DNA of 64,000 nt from Caulobacter rhizosphaerae. Lineage in GTDB: Bacteria > Pseudomonadota > Alphaproteobacteria > Caulobacterales > Caulobacteraceae. The notes under the pieces were generated by a model, which did no database searches, had not been told where the DNA came from, and was given only the letters and a program-made list of their open reading frames with translations. Below, one piece after another: positions 44,700 to 56,644 of the stretch. Position numbers and translations under genes: made by a program. The stretch is from the NCBI RefSeq assembly GCF_010977555.1, contig NZ_CP048815.1, forward strand, positions 2,100,501-2,164,500, read 5' to 3'. How positions within the stretch are numbered: the first letter of the stretch is position 1; every line of letters starts with the position of its first letter.

Positions 44700-44832
44700 C
44701 GACTTGGGTCCAGAAAGCCGGAGCGCAACGTTTGCGTGAAAAAAGCTTAACTAGCCGCCTCTGGTCTCGCGCCCTACAGCCAATCATAGTGGGTGCGGGC
44801 GTCGCGCCAGTCTGGCGAAGGTTTCGAGGGGA

Positions 44833-46359
44833 ATGAAGTGGATGTCGAATAGCCGTCGGGCCGCTTTATTGGCCGCCGCTTGCAGCGTGGGCCTGATGGC
44901 GGGCCTTGCTTCCGTCGCGCACGCCGAAACCCTCGCCGACGCCCTGGCCCTGGCCTATCAGACCAACCCCACCCTGCAAGGCCAGCGCGCCAACCAGCGG
45001 TTCACCGACGAGGGCGTGGTCCAGGCCAAGACGGCGTTCCGGCCCAGCGTGACCGGTTCGGCCAGCATCAGCGGCACCCACACTGAACTGGCCAATCCCG
45101 GCACCAGCGCCGCGGTGGTCGGCGGCCAGATCGTCCAGGTACCCAATCGCGACCACGCCGACTCCGCCGGCAGCGGCGCCTCGCTCAGCCTGGGCCAGGC
45201 GCTCTATACGGGCGGCCGGGCCAGCGCCAACCTGTCGGCCGCCGAGGCCGACGTACTGGCCGGCCGCGAGGACCTGCGCAGCGTCGAGCAGTCGGTGCTG
45301 GGCAGCGTCATCCAGAGCTATGTCGACGTCCGGCGCGACCAGGAACGCCTGCGCATCGCCCAGGAGAACGTCACCGTCCTGACCCGCCAGCTGGAGGAAT
45401 CCAAGGCGCGCTTCGAGGTCGGCGAGATCACCCGCACCGACGTGGCCCAGTCCGAGGCCCGCCTGGCCGCGGCCCAGGCCAGCCTGTCCTCGGCGCAGGC
45501 CATCCTGGCCGCCAGCCGGGCGGCCTACGCCGCCGTGGTCGGCCAGAACCCGACCGACCTGGCCCCCGAGCCGTCCCTGGCCGCCCTGCTGCCCGCCAGC
45601 GTCGAGCAGGCCTTCGACCTGGTCGACAAGAACAATCCGTCGATCCAGGCCGCCCGCTACGCCGAGCAGGCCGCCGCCGCCCGCGTCGCCGCCGCCAAGG
45701 CCGTCTATCGTCCCACGGTCTCGGCCCGGGCGGGCCTGGGCTGGGACGCCAGCGAGATCAACAGCGCCGGCCGCCAGTACGGCGACTACGATCGCGCGGT
45801 CAGCGGCTCGATCACCGCGTCGGTGCCGCTGTTCACCGGCGGCCTGAACGCCTCGCAGGTCCGCGCGGCCAAGGAGCGCGAGAACGCGGCCCGCATCGCG
45901 GTCGAGGGCGCCCAGCGCCAGGCGCTGCAGCAGATCTCGACCGCATGGAACAACCTGCTGGCCTCGCGCGCCAACCTCGTCTCGAACGAGGAGCAGGTCC
46001 GGGCCACCAAGATCGCCTTCGAGGGCGTGCGCCAGGAGCAGCAGGTCGGCCTGCGCACCACCCTGGACGTGCTGAACGCCCAGCTGGAACTGGCCAACGC
46101 CGAGGTCGCCCTGGTGGTGGCCCGCCGCGACGAATACGTGGCCAGCGCCAGCGTGCTGCAGGCCATGGGGGTGCTGAACGTCGCCAACCTGGCCCCCGAG
46201 CTCGAGCGCTACGATCCGGTCAAGTCGTACAACAAGGTCAACCACGCCTTTGGCTGGGTGCCCTGGGAGCCCGTGGTGCGGGCGGTCGACAAGGTCGGCG
46301 GGCCGTCGACGGCGGTCAAGGCCGCGCCCCGCGCCTCGACGACGGCGCCCGGCAAGTAG
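44833..46359 (+). CDS. rsaFa: TolC-family outer membrane channel of type I secretion
   Basis: A 508-residue protein with a signal peptide ending at VAHAET. The TolC repeat structure shows ETLADALALAYQTNPTLQGQRANQRF, a first helical barrel half, and a second repeat beginning AFDLVDKNNPSIQAARYAEQAAAARVAAAK. It then carries VPLFTGGLNASQVRAAKE and VGLRTTLDVLNAQLELANAEVALVVARRDEYVAS. It forms the trimeric outer membrane duct for ABC secretion systems. In Caulobacter the copy immediately upstream of popZ is RsaFa, used for S-layer protein export, and the same gene order is seen here. The symbol rests on family plus synteny. A 31-residue Ala/Pro/Thr-rich tail follows the barrel. Confidence 0.92.
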   Translation: MKWMSNSRRAALLAAACSVGLMAGLASVAHAETLADALALAYQTNPTLQGQRANQRFTDEGVVQAKTAFRPSVTGSASISGTHTELANPGTSAAVVGGQIVQVPNRDHADSAGSGASLSLGQALYTGGRASANLSAAEADVLAGREDLRSVEQSVLGSVIQSYVDVRRDQERLRIAQENVTVLTRQLEESKARFEVGEITRTDVAQSEARLAAAQASLSSAQAILAASRAAYAAVVGQNPTDLAPEPSLAALLPASVEQAFDLVDKNNPSIQAARYAEQAAAARVAAAKAVYRPTVSARAGLGWDASEINSAGRQYGDYDRAVSGSITASVPLFTGGLNASQVRAAKERENAARIAVEGAQRQALQQISTAWNNLLASRANLVSNEEQVRATKIAFEGVRQEQQVGLRTTLDVLNAQLELANAEVALVVARRDEYVASASVLQAMGVLNVANLAPELERYDPVKSYNKVNHAFGWVPWEPVVRAVDKVGGPSTAVKAAPRASTTAPGK

Positions 46360-46477
46360 GGCGAATTGAAGCGTCGGCGATGCTTGAGCTTGCTTAACCG
46401 GCGCAAGTCTGCACCATCCTGGTAGGCGCCTGTCAGGGCGCTCCAGGATTCGTACCCTCTTCGAGACGGCCCCACAC

Positions 46478-47008
46478 ATGTCCGACCAGAGCCCGCAAGA
46501 ACCGACGATGGAGGAGATCCTCGCCTCCATCCGACGCATCATCTCGGAAGATGACGCGCCGGCGGAGGCCGCCGCGGCGCCCGAACCGGAGCCCGCGCCC
46601 ATCGAGGAGGCCCCGGCCGAGGACGACGTACTGGAGCTGACCGATCCGATCGAGCCTCCCGCGCCGGTCGAGAGCCTGGGCGATATCGACGTCTATTCGC
46701 CTGAGCCCGAGCCGGAGCCCGCCCCGGCGCCGGCTCCGCCGCCCGAACCGGCCCCCGCGCCGGCGTTCTCGCGCGACGAGGTGGCCGACAACCTGGTGGG
46801 CGACCACGCCGCCGGCCTGGCCGCCAGCGCCTTCGGCAGCCTCAGCTCGGCCCTGCTGATGCCCAAGGACGGCCGCACCCTGGAGGATGTCGTGCGCGAA
46901 CTGCTGCGCCCGCTGCTCAAGGAGTGGCTGGACCAGAACCTGCCGCGCATCGTCGAGACCAAGGTCGAGGAAGAAGTCCACCGCATCGCCCGCGGTCGCA
47001 GCGTATAA
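46478..47008 (+). CDS. popZ: Polar organizing protein PopZ
   Basis: A 176-residue scaffold that self-assembles at the cell pole and tethers the ParB/centromere complex. The N-terminal helix EPTMEEILASIRRIISEDD, which binds clients, is followed by a long acidic proline-rich disordered segment (about residues 25-100). The C-terminal oligomerisation helices include GRTLEDVVRELLRPLLKEWLDQ and LPRIVETKVEEEVHRIARG. Length and all three regions match Caulobacter PopZ; the spacer is the variable part. It lies between the TolC-type gene and valS, as in C. crescentus, and has its own terminator. Confidence 0.97.
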   Translation: MSDQSPQEPTMEEILASIRRIISEDDAPAEAAAAPEPEPAPIEEAPAEDDVLELTDPIEPPAPVESLGDIDVYSPEPEPEPAPAPAPPPEPAPAPAFSRDEVADNLVGDHAAGLAASAFGSLSSALLMPKDGRTLEDVVRELLRPLLKEWLDQNLPRIVETKVEEEVHRIARGRSV

Positions 47009-47052
47009 CGGCGCGTCCCCGCCTCCCGGGCGGCGACGCACGAAAATTCAAA

Positions 47053-47079
47053 GGCGGTCGCTGCGGCGGCCGCCTTTTT
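47053..47079 (+). terminator. Rho-independent terminator after popZ
   Basis: GGCGGTCG (47053-47060) pairs with CGGCCGCC (47067-47074) including one G-U pair, followed by five T residues. It lies between popZ and valS. Confidence 0.8.
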
Positions 47080-47152
47080 CCGTCCTGAAATCCCCATTGA
47101 ACCAAGGCCCAAGGTTTCGCCCGGCGGCCGCAGATGGCATACCCACCGCGCC

Positions 47153-50020
47153 ATGCTTGAAAAGACCTTCGATCCCAAATCCGTCGAACCCCGCCTGTAC
47201 GCCGCCTGGGAGGCCTCCGGGGCCTTCAAGCCCAGCGAGGCGCCGGGCGCCGAGGCGTTCACGATCGTCATCCCGCCGCCCAACGTCACCGGCTCGCTGC
47301 ACATCGGCCACGCGCTGAACAACACGCTGCAGGACGTGCTGACCCGCTTCCACCGCATGCGCGGCAAGTCGGCCCTATGGCTGCCGGGCACCGACCACGC
47401 CGGCATCGCCACCCAGATGGTCGTCGAGCGCCAGCTGGCCGCCGCCGGCAATATCGGCCGTCGCGAGATGGGCCGCGAGGCCTTCGTCGACAAGGTCTGG
47501 GAATGGAAGGCCGAAAGCGGCGGGGCGATCACCAACCAGCTGCGCCGCCTGGGCGCCAGCTGCGACTGGTCGCGCGAACGCTTCACCCTGGACGAGGGCC
47601 TCTCGGCCGCCGTCCGCAAGGTGTTCGTCCAGCTCTACAAGCAGAACCTGCTGTATCGTGACAAAAGATTGGTCAACTGGGACCCGCAGTTCCAGACCGC
47701 CATCTCCGACCTCGAGGTCGAGCAGAAGGAGGTCGACGGCCACTACTGGCACTTCGCCTATCCGCTGGCTGACGGCGTGACCTTCCAATACCCGGTCGCC
47801 TTCGACGACGAGGGCAAGGCGACGGAATTCGAGACCCGCGACTTCATCGTCGTGGCCACCACGCGTCCGGAGACGATGCTGGGCGACACCGCCGTGGCCG
47901 TCCATCCGTCGGACGAACGCTACAAGGACCTGGTCGGCAAGGACGTGGTCCTGCCGATCGTCGGCCGCCGCATCCCGATCGTCGCCGACGACTACGCCGA
48001 CCCGACCAAGGGCTCGGGCGCGGTCAAGATCACCCCGGCCCACGACTTCAACGACTTCGGCGTCGGCAAGCGCCACGGCCTGCCGGCGATCAACATCCTG
48101 ACGCCGGACGCCCGGCTGAACGACGAGGTCCCCGAGGCCTATCGCGGCCTGGACCGTTTCGCCGCCCGCAAGGCGATCGTCGCCAAGGCCGAGGAAGACG
48201 GCTGGCTGCGCGAGATCGAGAAGACCCGCCACATGGTCCCGCACGGCGACCGCTCGGGCGTGGTCATCGAGCCCTATCTGACCGACCAGTGGTACGTCGA
48301 CGCCAAGACCCTGGCCCAGCCCGCCCTGAAGGCGGTGGAGGAGGGGGCGACGGTCTTCGAACCGAAGCACTGGGAAAAGACCTATTTCGAGTGGCTGCGC
48401 AACATCGAGCCCTGGTGCGTCTCGCGCCAGCTGTGGTGGGGGCATCGCATCCCGGCGTGGTTCGGGCCGAAGCTTGAGGCCGGTCGGATAGTTTTGGAGA
48501 ATGCTGAAGTTTCGCCGACCCTCAGCGCCTCAAGCTCACTGACGGACCGCGATATTTTTGTTGCTGAAGATGAAGCTGAGGCGCTGCAAGAAGCGCGCAA
48601 CCACTATGGCTGCGAAGTTCAGGTTGCTGAGAACTTCGACGCTTGGCTTAAGATGTTCCCCACTTCGAGCGCGAATGGCGAGCGTGTCGTCTACATCTAC
48701 CGCGACGAGGACGTGCTCGACACCTGGTTCAGCTCGGCCCTGTGGCCGTTCTCGACCCTGGGCTGGCCGGAGAAGACGCAGGACCTGGCCAAGTTCTACC
48801 CCACCAGCACCCTGGTCACCGGCTTCGACATCATCTTCTTCTGGGTGGCCCGGATGATGATGATGGGCATCCACTTCATGGGCGAAGTCCCGTTCAAGCA
48901 GGTGTTCATCAACGCCCTCGTCCGCGACGAGAAGGGCGCCAAGATGAGCAAGTCCAAGGGCAACGTGATGGACCCGCTGGTCCTGATCGACGAGCTGGGC
49001 TGCGACGCGGTGCGCTTCACCATGACGGCGATGTCGGGCCAGGCCCGCGACATCAAGCTCAGCAAGCAGCGCATCGAGGGCTACCGCAACTTCGGCACCA
49101 AGCTGTGGAACGCCTCGCGCTTCGCCCAGATGAACGAGTGCGTCCGCGTCGAGGGCTTCGACCCGTCCACGGTCCGGCAGCCGATCAACAAGTGGATCCG
49201 CGGCGAGACGGTCAAGACCGCCGCCGAGGTGACGCGCGCGCTTGAGGCTCCGGCCTTCAGCGACGCCGCCGACGCGCTCTACAAGTTCATCTGGAACGTG
49301 TTCTGCGACTGGTACGTCGAGTTGGCCAAGCCGATCCTCAACGGCGACGACTCCGAGGCCAAGGCCGAGACCCGCGCCACGGCCGCCTGGGCGCTGGACG
49401 TGATCCTCAAGCTGCTGCACCCGGTCATGCCGTTCATCACCGAGGAGCTGTGGGACAAGACCGCCGAGTTCGGCGCGCCCCGCCAGGGCATGCTGATCGT
49501 CGAGAAGTGGCCCGAGCTTCCGGATGCCTGGATCGACGCCGACGCGGAGGCCGAGATCGGCTGGCTGGTCGAGACGGTCGGCGAGATCCGCTCGATCCGC
49601 GCCGAGATGAACGTGCCGCCCGGCGCCAAGCCGCCGCTGTCGGTGATCGGGGCCGGTCCCGAGACCAAGGCGCGCTTGGCCCGGCACCGCGACCTGCTGC
49701 TGAGCCTGGCCCGCCTGGACAGCGCCCGCGAGGCCGAGACGGCCCCGGCGGGTTCGGTCCCGATCGTGCTGGGCGAGGCGACCGGCGCCCTGGCTATCGC
49801 CGAGTTCATTGACCTGACGGCCGAGAAGGCTCGCCTGGCCAAGGAGATCGCCGGCCATGTCGGCGAGATCGAGAAGACCGGCAAGAAGCTGAGCAACCCC
49901 GACTTCCTGGCCCGCGCCAAGGAAGAGGTCGTCGAGGAGAACCGCGAGCGCCTGGCCGAGGCGGAGGCCGCCAAGGCCAAGCTGGAAGCGGCGTTGGCGC
50001 GGCTGGAGGCGGTAGGCTGA
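47153..50020 (+). CDS. valS: Valyl-tRNA synthetase
   Basis: A 955-residue class I synthetase that charges tRNA-Val. The HIGH motif is in [16 protein letters not shown] and KMSKS in [14 protein letters not shown]. The editing domain shows [17 protein letters not shown] and [15 protein letters not shown], and the anticodon-binding domain includes [28 protein letters not shown]-terminal coiled-coil arm runs from about residue 890 to the end. Unusually, about 65 residues between [11 protein letters not shown] and [11 protein letters not shown] (bases about 48486-48690) are AT-richer and use different codons from the rest, and the segment is longer than in E. coli ValS. The frame is intact, so the enzyme is probably functional. 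Confidence 0.97.
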   Translation: MLEKTFDPKSVEPRLYAAWEASGAFKPSEAPGAEAFTIVIPPPNVTGSLHIGHALNNTLQDVLTRFHRMRGKSALWLPGTDHAGIATQMVVERQLAAAGNIGRREMGREAFVDKVWEWKAESGGAITNQLRRLGASCDWSRERFTLDEGLSAAVRKVFVQLYKQNLLYRDKRLVNWDPQFQTAISDLEVEQKEVDGHYWHFAYPLADGVTFQYPVAFDDEGKATEFETRDFIVVATTRPETMLGDTAVAVHPSDERYKDLVGKDVVLPIVGRRIPIVADDYADPTKGSGAVKITPAHDFNDFGVGKRHGLPAINILTPDARLNDEVPEAYRGLDRFAARKAIVAKAEEDGWLREIEKTRHMVPHGDRSGVVIEPYLTDQWYVDAKTLAQPALKAVEEGATVFEPKHWEKTYFEWLRNIEPWCVSRQLWWGHRIPAWFGPKLEAGRIVLENAEVSPTLSASSSLTDRDIFVAEDEAEALQEARNHYGCEVQVAENFDAWLKMFPTSSANGERVVYIYRDEDVLDTWFSSALWPFSTLGWPEKTQDLAKFYPTSTLVTGFDIIFFWVARMMMMGIHFMGEVPFKQVFINALVRDEKGAKMSKSKGNVMDPLVLIDELGCDAVRFTMTAMSGQARDIKLSKQRIEGYRNFGTKLWNASRFAQMNECVRVEGFDPSTVRQPINKWIRGETVKTAAEVTRALEAPAFSDAADALYKFIWNVFCDWYVELAKPILNGDDSEAKAETRATAAWALDVILKLLHPVMPFITEELWDKTAEFGAPRQGMLIVEKWPELPDAWIDADAEAEIGWLVETVGEIRSIRAEMNVPPGAKPPLSVIGAGPETKARLARHRDLLLSLARLDSAREAETAPAGSVPIVLGEATGALAIAEFIDLTAEKARLAKEIAGHVGEIEKTGKKLSNPDFLARAKEEVVEENRERLAEAEAAKAKLEAALARLEAVG

Positions 50021-50030
50021 TCTAGAAGAT

Positions 50031-50148
50031 TTCCCTCCCCTTTATGGGGAGGGGGACCAGCGAAGCTGGTGGGTGGGGCCTGCCGAGTCAGAAAACCCCA
50101 CCCGACCCTGGCTCCGCCAGGGCCACCCTCCCCATGAAGGGGAGGGAA
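50031..50148. repeat. Large intergenic inverted repeat, Caulobacter-type
   Basis: Arms at 50031-50053 and 50126-50148 are inverted copies matching at 22 of 23 positions, and each arm is itself a small CCCTCCCC/GGGGAGGG hairpin. Inside lie further GGTGGG/CCCACC complementary tracts. It fills the gap between valS and the convergent small gene and could act as a bidirectional terminator-like structure. Confidence 0.75.
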
Positions 50149-50154
50149 GACCAG

Positions 50155-50562
50155 CTATTGGGTCTTCTTCGCGCCGCCCAGCATGCCTTCGATCTCGGCC
50201 TTGCTGGCGTTGATCAGGGTGGCGCCGTCGCGGACGGCCAGGTTGGCGACGTCGACGGCGAAGGTCTTGTCGTCCATCTTGATGGTGGCCATCGCCTTGC
50301 CGGTGGCGTCCGGCTTGACCTCGGCGACCGAGCCGATGACCGCGCCGGAATTGTCCTTCACCGGTTGGCCAGCCGTCACCGGAGCAGTGGCGGTCGCGGA
50401 GGTGGGGGCCGAGGTTCCGGTCGCGGCCGTGGTGGAATCCTGGGCGGGGGCAGCCGCGGCCGGGTCCTGAGCCGGGGCGGTCGGAGTCGTGGTCTGGGCC
50501 AGGGCCGGGGCGGCGATGGCGAGGGCTACGGCGGCGGCGCCGAGGGTCAGAAATGAACGCAT
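50155..50562 (-). CDS. Exported small hypothetical protein with PRC-barrel-like C terminus
   Basis: About 135 residues. A signal peptide (MRSFLTLGAAAVALAIAAPALAQ) is followed by about 45 residues of Ala/Thr/Pro-rich low-complexity sequence. A compact beta-rich domain then starts at GQPVKDNSGAVIGSVAEVKP and ends IEGMLGG, resembling PRC-barrel-like modules. An ATG four codons upstream (50574) is possible, but the signal peptide and the GGGA upstream of 50562 favour the shorter form. Function is unknown; a periplasmic location is likely. Confidence 0.7.
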   Translation of the reverse strand: MRSFLTLGAAAVALAIAAPALAQTTTPTAPAQDPAAAAPAQDSTTAATGTSAPTSATATAPVTAGQPVKDNSGAVIGSVAEVKPDATGKAMATIKMDDKTFAVDVANLAVRDGATLINASKAEIEGMLGGAKKTQ

Positions 50563-50688
50563 GCGGTTTCCCATCTGTCGAAACGTCCCCCGACGTTCTG
50601 TTACGCTGACGCGACAATGGGGCGTCGGCTGGACGCTGATGCGGTCAAAATGGGTCCATGTGCGAACGCGGTTCGCTCAAGGGCCCGA

Positions 50689-51945
50689 TCAGCGGCCGTA
50701 GACGGCGTCGCGGACCTGGGTGGTGAAGGGGCCGTTCATCCCCTCGAACGCGGTGTTGGTCATGATCACCACGGTCAGGCCGGCCTTGGCGTCGACGAAC
50801 CAGTTGTGGCCGTAGACCCCGCCCCAGGCGATCGTGCCGGCCGCCTGCGGGGTCTTGGCGACGGCGGGGTCGTCCAGCACCGCCCAGCCATAGCCGAAGC
50901 CCCAGCCGGGACCTTGGGTCGCCGCCTGCGGTCCGACCTGGTCCTTCATCATCTGCGCGACCGTCGAGGCCTTCAGGATCGGGGCGCCGCCCTTGCGGAC
51001 GGTCTCCAGCAGGGCCAACACGTCGCCGGCCGTGCCGACCATGCCCGCGCCGCCGGACGGGAAGGCGGTCTTGTCCGTGGCCCGGCTCGGCGCGAAGCGC
51101 ACCGCCGTGGGCCCCAGCGGCACGTCCTGGTTGTCGGTCATCCGGGTCGGCTCGGGCTGGGCGTTGACATAGGGCGTCGCCAGCCGGGCCGGGTCGCGGG
51201 CGACGAAGCCGGCGTCGGCCAGGCCCAGCGGCGTCGTGACGGTCTCGGCCACGACCTGGGGCAGGGGCTTGCCCGTCGCCTTCTCGACCACCGCGCCCAG
51301 CACGTCGATGGCCAGCGAATAGCGCCACCGCGAGCCGGGCGGGAAGGCCAGGGGCGCCTGGCCCAGGCGGCGGATGTTCTCGTCCAGGCTGATCCCCGAC
51401 AGGTCGATGCCGTCAGACACGCCCAGCCGGTGGTAGGGGTGCGACGGCGCCTCGGCCAGGCCGTAGGTCAGGCCGCTGGTGTGGTTCAGCAGCTGGCGCA
51501 GGGTGATGACCGGCGCGGTTCCGTCGGCCAGCTTCGGCTTGAAGTCCGGCAGCCACCGGGTCACGGGATCGTCGAGCCGCAGCTTGCCGTCCTCGACCAG
51601 CTTCATCACCGCCACGCTGACGAACGGCTTGGTCACCGAGGAGAAGCGGAAGACGGCGTCCTCGCGCATTCGACGGCCGGACTCGCGGTCGGCCAGGCCG
51701 GCGGCGCGGTGGTAGACCAGCTTGCCGTCGCGGGCGACCAGCACCACGGTCCCGACCAGCCGGTGCTCGGCCAGGGCGGTGTCGACCACCTTGTCCAGCC
51801 GGGCGGCCATGGGCGCGTCGAGGGCCGCGTCGGGCGCGGCGGCGATGGCTGCGGGCGCTGGGCTTGCTGGGGGCGGCGCGGCGAGGCCGGGCGAGGCCAG
51901 GACCAGGCTGGCGGCGACGGCGAGGCTGGAGATCCACGGACGCAT
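50689..51945 (-). CDS. Serine hydrolase of the beta-lactamase/EstB family, secreted
   Basis: A 418-residue protein with a signal peptide ending near GLAAPPP. The class C beta-lactamase-like fold shows SVTK at residues 103-106 in FRFSSVTKPFVSVAVMKLV (nucleophile Ser and general-base Lys) and WRYSLAID supplying the Tyr. A late GGVYGHNWFVDAKAGLTVVIMTN occupies the position of the KTG-like third motif. Such proteins are esterases, transesterases or peptidases more often than true beta-lactamases. The gene stands alone on the minus strand between the exported small protein and a long gene-free region. The substrate is not inferable. Confidence 0.9.
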   Translation of the reverse strand: MRPWISSLAVAASLVLASPGLAAPPPASPAPAAIAAAPDAALDAPMAARLDKVVDTALAEHRLVGTVVLVARDGKLVYHRAAGLADRESGRRMREDAVFRFSSVTKPFVSVAVMKLVEDGKLRLDDPVTRWLPDFKPKLADGTAPVITLRQLLNHTSGLTYGLAEAPSHPYHRLGVSDGIDLSGISLDENIRRLGQAPLAFPPGSRWRYSLAIDVLGAVVEKATGKPLPQVVAETVTTPLGLADAGFVARDPARLATPYVNAQPEPTRMTDNQDVPLGPTAVRFAPSRATDKTAFPSGGAGMVGTAGDVLALLETVRKGGAPILKASTVAQMMKDQVGPQAATQGPGWGFGYGWAVLDDPAVAKTPQAAGTIAWGGVYGHNWFVDAKAGLTVVIMTNTAFEGMNGPFTTQVRDAVYGR

Positions 51946-52067
51946 GCGACGACTCCCTTTGCTGAACCTGAGGTAGGGCGATCCTTTGGAGGCGACAAGC
52001 CGTATGGACTCACTGCCGGGGACGCGCTCTCACGGCAAGACGCCGGCCGGTTTGCAGGGCGCCGGTT

Positions 52068-52203
52068 GTGAGTGCGTGTCCCCTACGGATCCGCTGAGTC
52101 CGGCGCTGAGGTCTCACGACGCCGTGGATGGCGTTGGGGGACATGCGCTCACCCCGAAGGTCGCGGATCGATCCGCGACGCTTCGCCGTGAGTGCACGTC
52201 CCC
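52068..52203. repeat. Inverted and direct repeats with a 20-base palindrome
   Basis: GTGAGTGCGTGTCCCC (52068-52083) has an inverted copy at 52137-52152 (14 of 16) and a direct near-copy at 52188-52203. Between the last two is a perfect 20-base palindrome at 52160-52179, flanked by offset CGAAG/CTTCG arms. The region can fold into nested hairpins. No gene is seen. Confidence 0.6.
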
Positions 52204-55272
<3,069 letters not shown>

Positions 55273-55362
55273 GGCGAGCCTTGTTCGAACTTGGCCATCA
55301 ATTCATGGCCGGTTCAGACGAACGCGCGTTAGAAAGGGGACAACAAACCGGGAGAAGACCCC

Positions 55363-55788
55363 ATGAAACTGCCTATCCTCGCCGCCGCTTTCGCCCTTTC
55401 CTCGGCGGGTCTCGCCGCCCCCGCCTTCGCCCAGGACGTCACGGGCCTGTGGCAGACCCAGACCAACGGCGGCCAGGTCGAAATCAGCCATTGCGGCAAC
55501 AGCCTGTGCGGCAAGCTGGTCAGCTCGAACCACATCAAGAGCGACCCGTCGGTCAAGGACGAGAAGAACAAGGACGCGTCCCTGCGCAACCGGCCGCTGA
55601 AGAACATGCAGATGCTGTACGACTTCACCGGCGGCCCGACCAAGTGGACTGGCGGCAAGGTCTACAACGCCGCCGACGGCGGCACCTATTCGGGGACGAT
55701 CACCCTGCTCTCGGCCAACGAGTTGAAGCTGAAGGGCTGCATCGTGGCCCCGCTGTGCAAGACCGAGAAGTGGACGCGGATCAAGTAG
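55363..55788 (+). CDS. DUF2147 family exported protein
   Basis: The product is 141 residues with a signal peptide ending PAFAQ. The DUF2147 lipocalin-like domain is recognised by VTGLWQTQTNGGQVEISHCGNSLCGKLV, then KWTGGKVYNAADGGTYSGTI and the closing LKGCIVAPLCKTEKWTR. Four cysteines could form two disulfides in the periplasm. Function is unknown. It lies 90 bases after ligA, preceded by a modest AGAAGACCCC sequence rather than a strong ribosome binding site. Confidence 0.9.
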   Translation: MKLPILAAAFALSSAGLAAPAFAQDVTGLWQTQTNGGQVEISHCGNSLCGKLVSSNHIKSDPSVKDEKNKDASLRNRPLKNMQMLYDFTGGPTKWTGGKVYNAADGGTYSGTITLLSANELKLKGCIVAPLCKTEKWTRIK

Positions 55789-55800
55789 CCGTCCGGACGA

Positions 55801-55825
55801 GGGACAGGCCAAAGGCGCCTGTCCC
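55801..55825. terminator. Hairpin between convergent genes
   Basis: A perfect 9-base stem (55801-55809 with 55817-55825, 7-base loop) stands between the DUF2147 gene and the convergent RNA methyltransferase gene. There is no T tract on either side, so termination activity is uncertain. Confidence 0.4.
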
Positions 55826-55836
55826 AGCCGGCGGTC

Positions 55837-56640
55837 TCAACCGGTCACCGTATAGATCATGATCCCGGTGGCCACCGACAGGTTCAGGCTGTCGGCCCGG
55901 CCGCGCATCGGGATCTTGACGTTGACGTCGCAAGCCGCGGCCAGTTCGGGCGGCAGGCCCTGCTGCTCGTTGCCCATCAGGATCAGCGACGGCTTCACAT
56001 AGTCGGCGCTCCGGTGGTCGACCGTGGCGGTCAGCAGGGTGCCGACCACCGAGCCCGGCCAGGACTCGCGCCAGGCCAGGAACTCGGCCACCGAGGCCTT
56101 GGCGATCTTGACCGCGAAGATCGAGCCCATGGTGGCCCGCACGCCCTCGACCGAATAGGGGTCCACGCAGTCGCCGACCAGGATCACCCCGCCGCAGCCG
56201 GCCGCGTCGGCGGTGCGGATCACTGTGCCCAGGTTGCCCGGGTCGCGCACGGCCTGCATGGCCACCCAGCACGGGGCGCTCTCGGGCACGATGGCGCTGA
56301 GCGACGCATAAACCTGCTTGAAGACCCCGACCACGGCCTGGGGATTGTCGCGCCGCGAGACCTTTTCGAGGATCTCGCGATTGACCTCGATGACCTCGCC
56401 GCCGGCCTTCAGGCAGGCCTGGCTGGCCTTCTGCAGCATCGGATGGTCGGCGGCGTCGCGGCCGTACATCAGGATCCTGGGGGCGTGGCCGCAGTCGATC
56501 GCCTCGATGACGATCTTCAGGCCCTCGGCCAGGAACAGGCCGCTCTCCTCGCGCTCTTTGCGCATATGCAGGGCGCGGACGGCCTTGACGGTGGCGTTCG
56601 ACAGCGAGGTGACGGTCTTGGGCGCATGGGGGGCGTTCAT
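55837..56640 (-). CDS. TrmH/SpoU-family RNA 2'-O-methyltransferase
   Basis: A 267-residue SPOUT enzyme. The N-terminal substrate-binding domain (VTSLSNATVKAVRALHMRKEREESGLFLAEG) resembles the RlmB/TsnR type. The trefoil-knot SAM site shows VRDPGNLGTVIRTADAAGCGGVILV, LILMGNEQQGLPPEL and IPMRGRADSLNLSVATGIMIY. It methylates a ribose in rRNA or tRNA; the exact nucleotide cannot be read from sequence. It lies 4 bases downstream of the methyltransferase gene at 56645-57544 in the same direction, so the two are probably cotranscribed. Confidence 0.93.
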   Translation of the reverse strand: MNAPHAPKTVTSLSNATVKAVRALHMRKEREESGLFLAEGLKIVIEAIDCGHAPRILMYGRDAADHPMLQKASQACLKAGGEVIEVNREILEKVSRRDNPQAVVGVFKQVYASLSAIVPESAPCWVAMQAVRDPGNLGTVIRTADAAGCGGVILVGDCVDPYSVEGVRATMGSIFAVKIAKASVAEFLAWRESWPGSVVGTLLTATVDHRSADYVKPSLILMGNEQQGLPPELAAACDVNVKIPMRGRADSLNLSVATGIMIYTVTG

Positions 56641-56644
56641 CGCG

